DNA from: Epinephelus fuscoguttatus
Lineage: Eukaryota > Chordata > Actinopteri > Perciformes > Serranidae
Length of the DNA: 64,000 bases
Assembly (NCBI RefSeq): GCF_011397635.1
Contig: NC_064753.1
Span: 42,404,322-42,468,321, forward strand
Reading direction: 5' to 3'
A model generated the notes under the pieces. That model ran no database searches, was not told the DNA's origin, and saw nothing but the letters and a program-made list of their open reading frames with translations. Shown piece after piece: positions 61,713 through 64,000 of the stretch (its first letter is position 1; every line of letters starts with the position of its first letter). The position numbers were made by a program, and so were the translations under genes.

Positions 61713-63711
61713 CATAAACCTTGCTTTTGACTTCGGCCATTAGCAGATAAACACACAAACACACTGTTTAATCCACTGCTCTCACTTTTGCTCTTGTGTT
61801 ATTGGTTGAAGAAAGGCTTAAAAAGACACCGCCCTCCAAACTCTTTAAATGCAGAGTAGGTTATCACTCTTAGCACAGCCCCATTCACACTGCTTTACTG
61901 CATGGGGGAAATACAAAGCTTGACATGGTTGCAGTGCCACTTACTGTTGCTAAGCTATGATTACTGCTCAGAGGAGGGGTTTAACATACAGTCAGTGCGG
62001 CCATTGGCTTTAAAGATGTTTTGTCATGGACCAAAGACAGATCGAGGGAAAAACTCCAACCAGAACAATAAGGTTTCGTTCTTTGGAGACGCTGAATATT
62101 CATACCAAGTTTCACAGCAGTCCAGCCAGGAGCTGTCAAGATATCTATCTCCTGACTGAAGTGTTAGCTAGATGAACACACAGACGGACAGACCAGTATC
62201 CTCAGGCTTCACTAAGCAGGATAAAAATCCTCCCTGTTCACCCTCCATGTAACCTGGATAATGATCTGCTCTGAGCGAGGATATCTCACATGGAAAAAAA
62301 CAGGTTATATATAGTTAAAGAGGTCGTTTTCTCCTCACTCTGGGGTGACTATGAGAACATACATGTAACAGTGGGCCTGAGGTTTACTCTCCATGAGCCT
62401 CTACTGCTCCCTATTGAAATGAGTAATGTGATCTGCTGGTTGTGTGTGTTGTATTGGAAGCTGATCCTCCCCGTGGACCTGAGGCCACTTCTAGAGTTTC
62501 TATCTGCTGGGCCACTTATTATCTGGCCATTACTGAGATACCTGCTTGATGTCAGCGCCTGACTTTTTGAAGCTCCATAACGGAGATACCTTTAAAATCA
62601 CTTGTACAAAAATGACTCAGTAACATGACGATGTAATGCTGAATGCATCATGATAATGGATCTGATAATGATGGCGCACCTGTGAGGTAAGATGCATGAA
62701 TAATGTGGTCCGAAGTTGATCTGGCTGCATCATTTATACCAGACGGGCAGTTATATGACCTGGATACATGCAACCTGTATACAATGCAGGCAGCTCCCCG
62801 GTGGCAAAATCAGATGGTCCCCTGATATGTTAACAATGAGTATGTTACTGAGCCTGCACCGCAGAGCGGGATAAAAAATAGTGCTGAGGTGCCTGTAAGT
62901 CTCCAGAAGAGAATAAGAAGTAAATCAGCAGAAAACAGTAGAGCTGCATTTTCTCTGAATGTTTTTAATCTCTACTATTGACAACTAACGTCTTCATTAA
63001 AATATACGAGCAGATTTTGTTGCCCAAAGAGTATTCAGATGAAAAACACTGGCACACAGCTTTTTGCTAAGCGGCAGGAATAGCAGTGACAGAGCACCAA
63101 GTGAATGAGAGCGTGACAGCTTTATGCCTCACAGAGGGACGTGACGGGTGTGGCTGCCGCAGACGAGCTCGCAGGCTGACACAATATCCAACATGTTTCT
63201 GATTATATAAACTTTGGATCTAGAATGTGGATACGCATAAATAAAAATAAACAGATACATAAAGACAGCGGCATCCTCGAAAGGTGGCGGGAGGGCAAGG
63301 CCATCCAGATGCAGCTGCTGGCCCGCTACCTCCCCTCGCGAAAATAATTGAAAAAAATTGGAGGACCCAATCAATGTACTCATTCAAATTGAAGCAGTAT
63401 ATTTGTCTTTTTAAGGAAAAGGACAACCAGCCTACTTGAAGAACTATACATCGCCTAACCATACATACTAGTATTTGAGCCTGTCTACACGTGGTAATAT
63501 CATGCGTCTTGGGTGATCTGATCACACGTGGACAGCTCTCAGACTGTCTGTTCACATCTGACCTCAGAATGCATCTCAGGTGACGACTTGTAACCTGACC
63601 TCACATAGCCGCTCTACACGCAAAGAGACGTGTGAATCATTTCTGTTTGCAAAGACCAAATGTGTTGTTGTTTTTAACTGGCAACAGGTTTATCATGCTA
63701 TTCGGTGCTAT

Positions 63712-63811
63712 TATGTGAGGGTCCAAAGACAGAGGGATGTTGTGTGCTGTGAAGCCCTCTGAGGCAAATTGTGATTTATGATATTGGGTTTTATAAATAA
63801 AATTGAATTGA
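63712..63811 (+). mobile_element. L2-like LINE 3' tail
   Basis: GGTCCAAAGACAGAGGGATG ... GAGGCAAATTGTGATTTATG then TATAAATAAAATTGAATTGA matches the last 100 bases of the LINE ending at 40437. Confidence 0.85.
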
Positions 63812-64000
63812 ACATACAGCCTTTACTATTTAAAATGAGTAAAATCTTTTGACAGCCCCTCTGTGCCTCTCTCTCTCTCTCTGTTCATCATGAGACAAGT
63901 GCCACTAGAAGACTAGCATCACACTGTTATCATTACGCAATGGTTATTTAATGAAAGACTAATGAAAGTGAATTTGTTGGGACCTTTTAACAGCTGCTGC

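Larger units (their letters stand above)
59675..64000 (-). other. Upstream pkp3 intron, no exon recognised
   Basis: A search by eye for the preceding armadillo repeats on the minus strand found none. It contains the nested inverted-repeat elements at 60149-61712 and an L2-like tail at 63712-63811. The ORFs at 60260 and 61902 lie in or next to repeats and show no domain. Confidence 0.5.

Noticed and set aside
63220..63555. 111-codon minus ORF, tested as an upstream pkp3 exon
   Set aside because: No armadillo repeat pattern and no splice sites in a fitting phase.

Overview
The window looks like a teleost (ray-finned fish) chromosome, probably from a percomorph. It shows split genes with GT/AG introns, many fish-type DNA transposons (Tc1, hAT and Harbinger-like MITEs), L2-like LINE tails ending in ATTGATTG repeats, and low gene density. 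Only three host genes are well supported. Two are a tandem pair of BAX-type pro-apoptotic Bcl-2 genes on the + strand. The third is the 3' part of a plakophilin-3-like armadillo gene on the - strand.

Layout. 1-4980: intergenic DNA full of repeats, including a 1.5 kb element with perfect 6 bp duplications (2806-4299). 5189-20495: bax-like copy 1, six coding exons, 205 codons; its 8.4 kb first intron is a nest of hAT-type elements. 20496-24870: its 3'UTR and poly(A) signal. 24870-29380: spacer with a broken retroelement ORF, a Tc1 transposon, and an element with ~255 bp inverted arms that carries a THAP zinc-finger ORF. 29538-34593: bax-like copy 2, six exons, 206 codons, with the same splice phases. 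34594-38545: its 3' region, holding a Tc1 relic with a hAT MITE inside and further MITEs. 38735-43640: a 37-38 bp minisatellite split by a 5'-truncated L2-like LINE. 46983-59674: the last five coding exons of pkp3 (minus strand). Its final 42 nt exon lies behind a 10.2 kb intron that holds an element with ~325 bp inverted arms carrying a P2X7-C-terminus-like ORF. 59675-64000: no further pkp3 exon found, so this is probably an upstream intron.

Main biology. Copy 1 keeps a canonical-looking BH3 core (L-x-x-x-A-D). Copy 2 keeps BH1, BH2 and the membrane anchor but has changed the BH3 core to L-x-x-x-T-N. That loses the nearly invariant Asp and suggests subfunctionalisation after duplication. Copy 2 also keeps an empty target site for a hAT element inserted in copy 1, which orders the events. 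A second theme is two unrelated elements with the same design: long inverted arms around one small cysteine-rich ORF, with no transposase.
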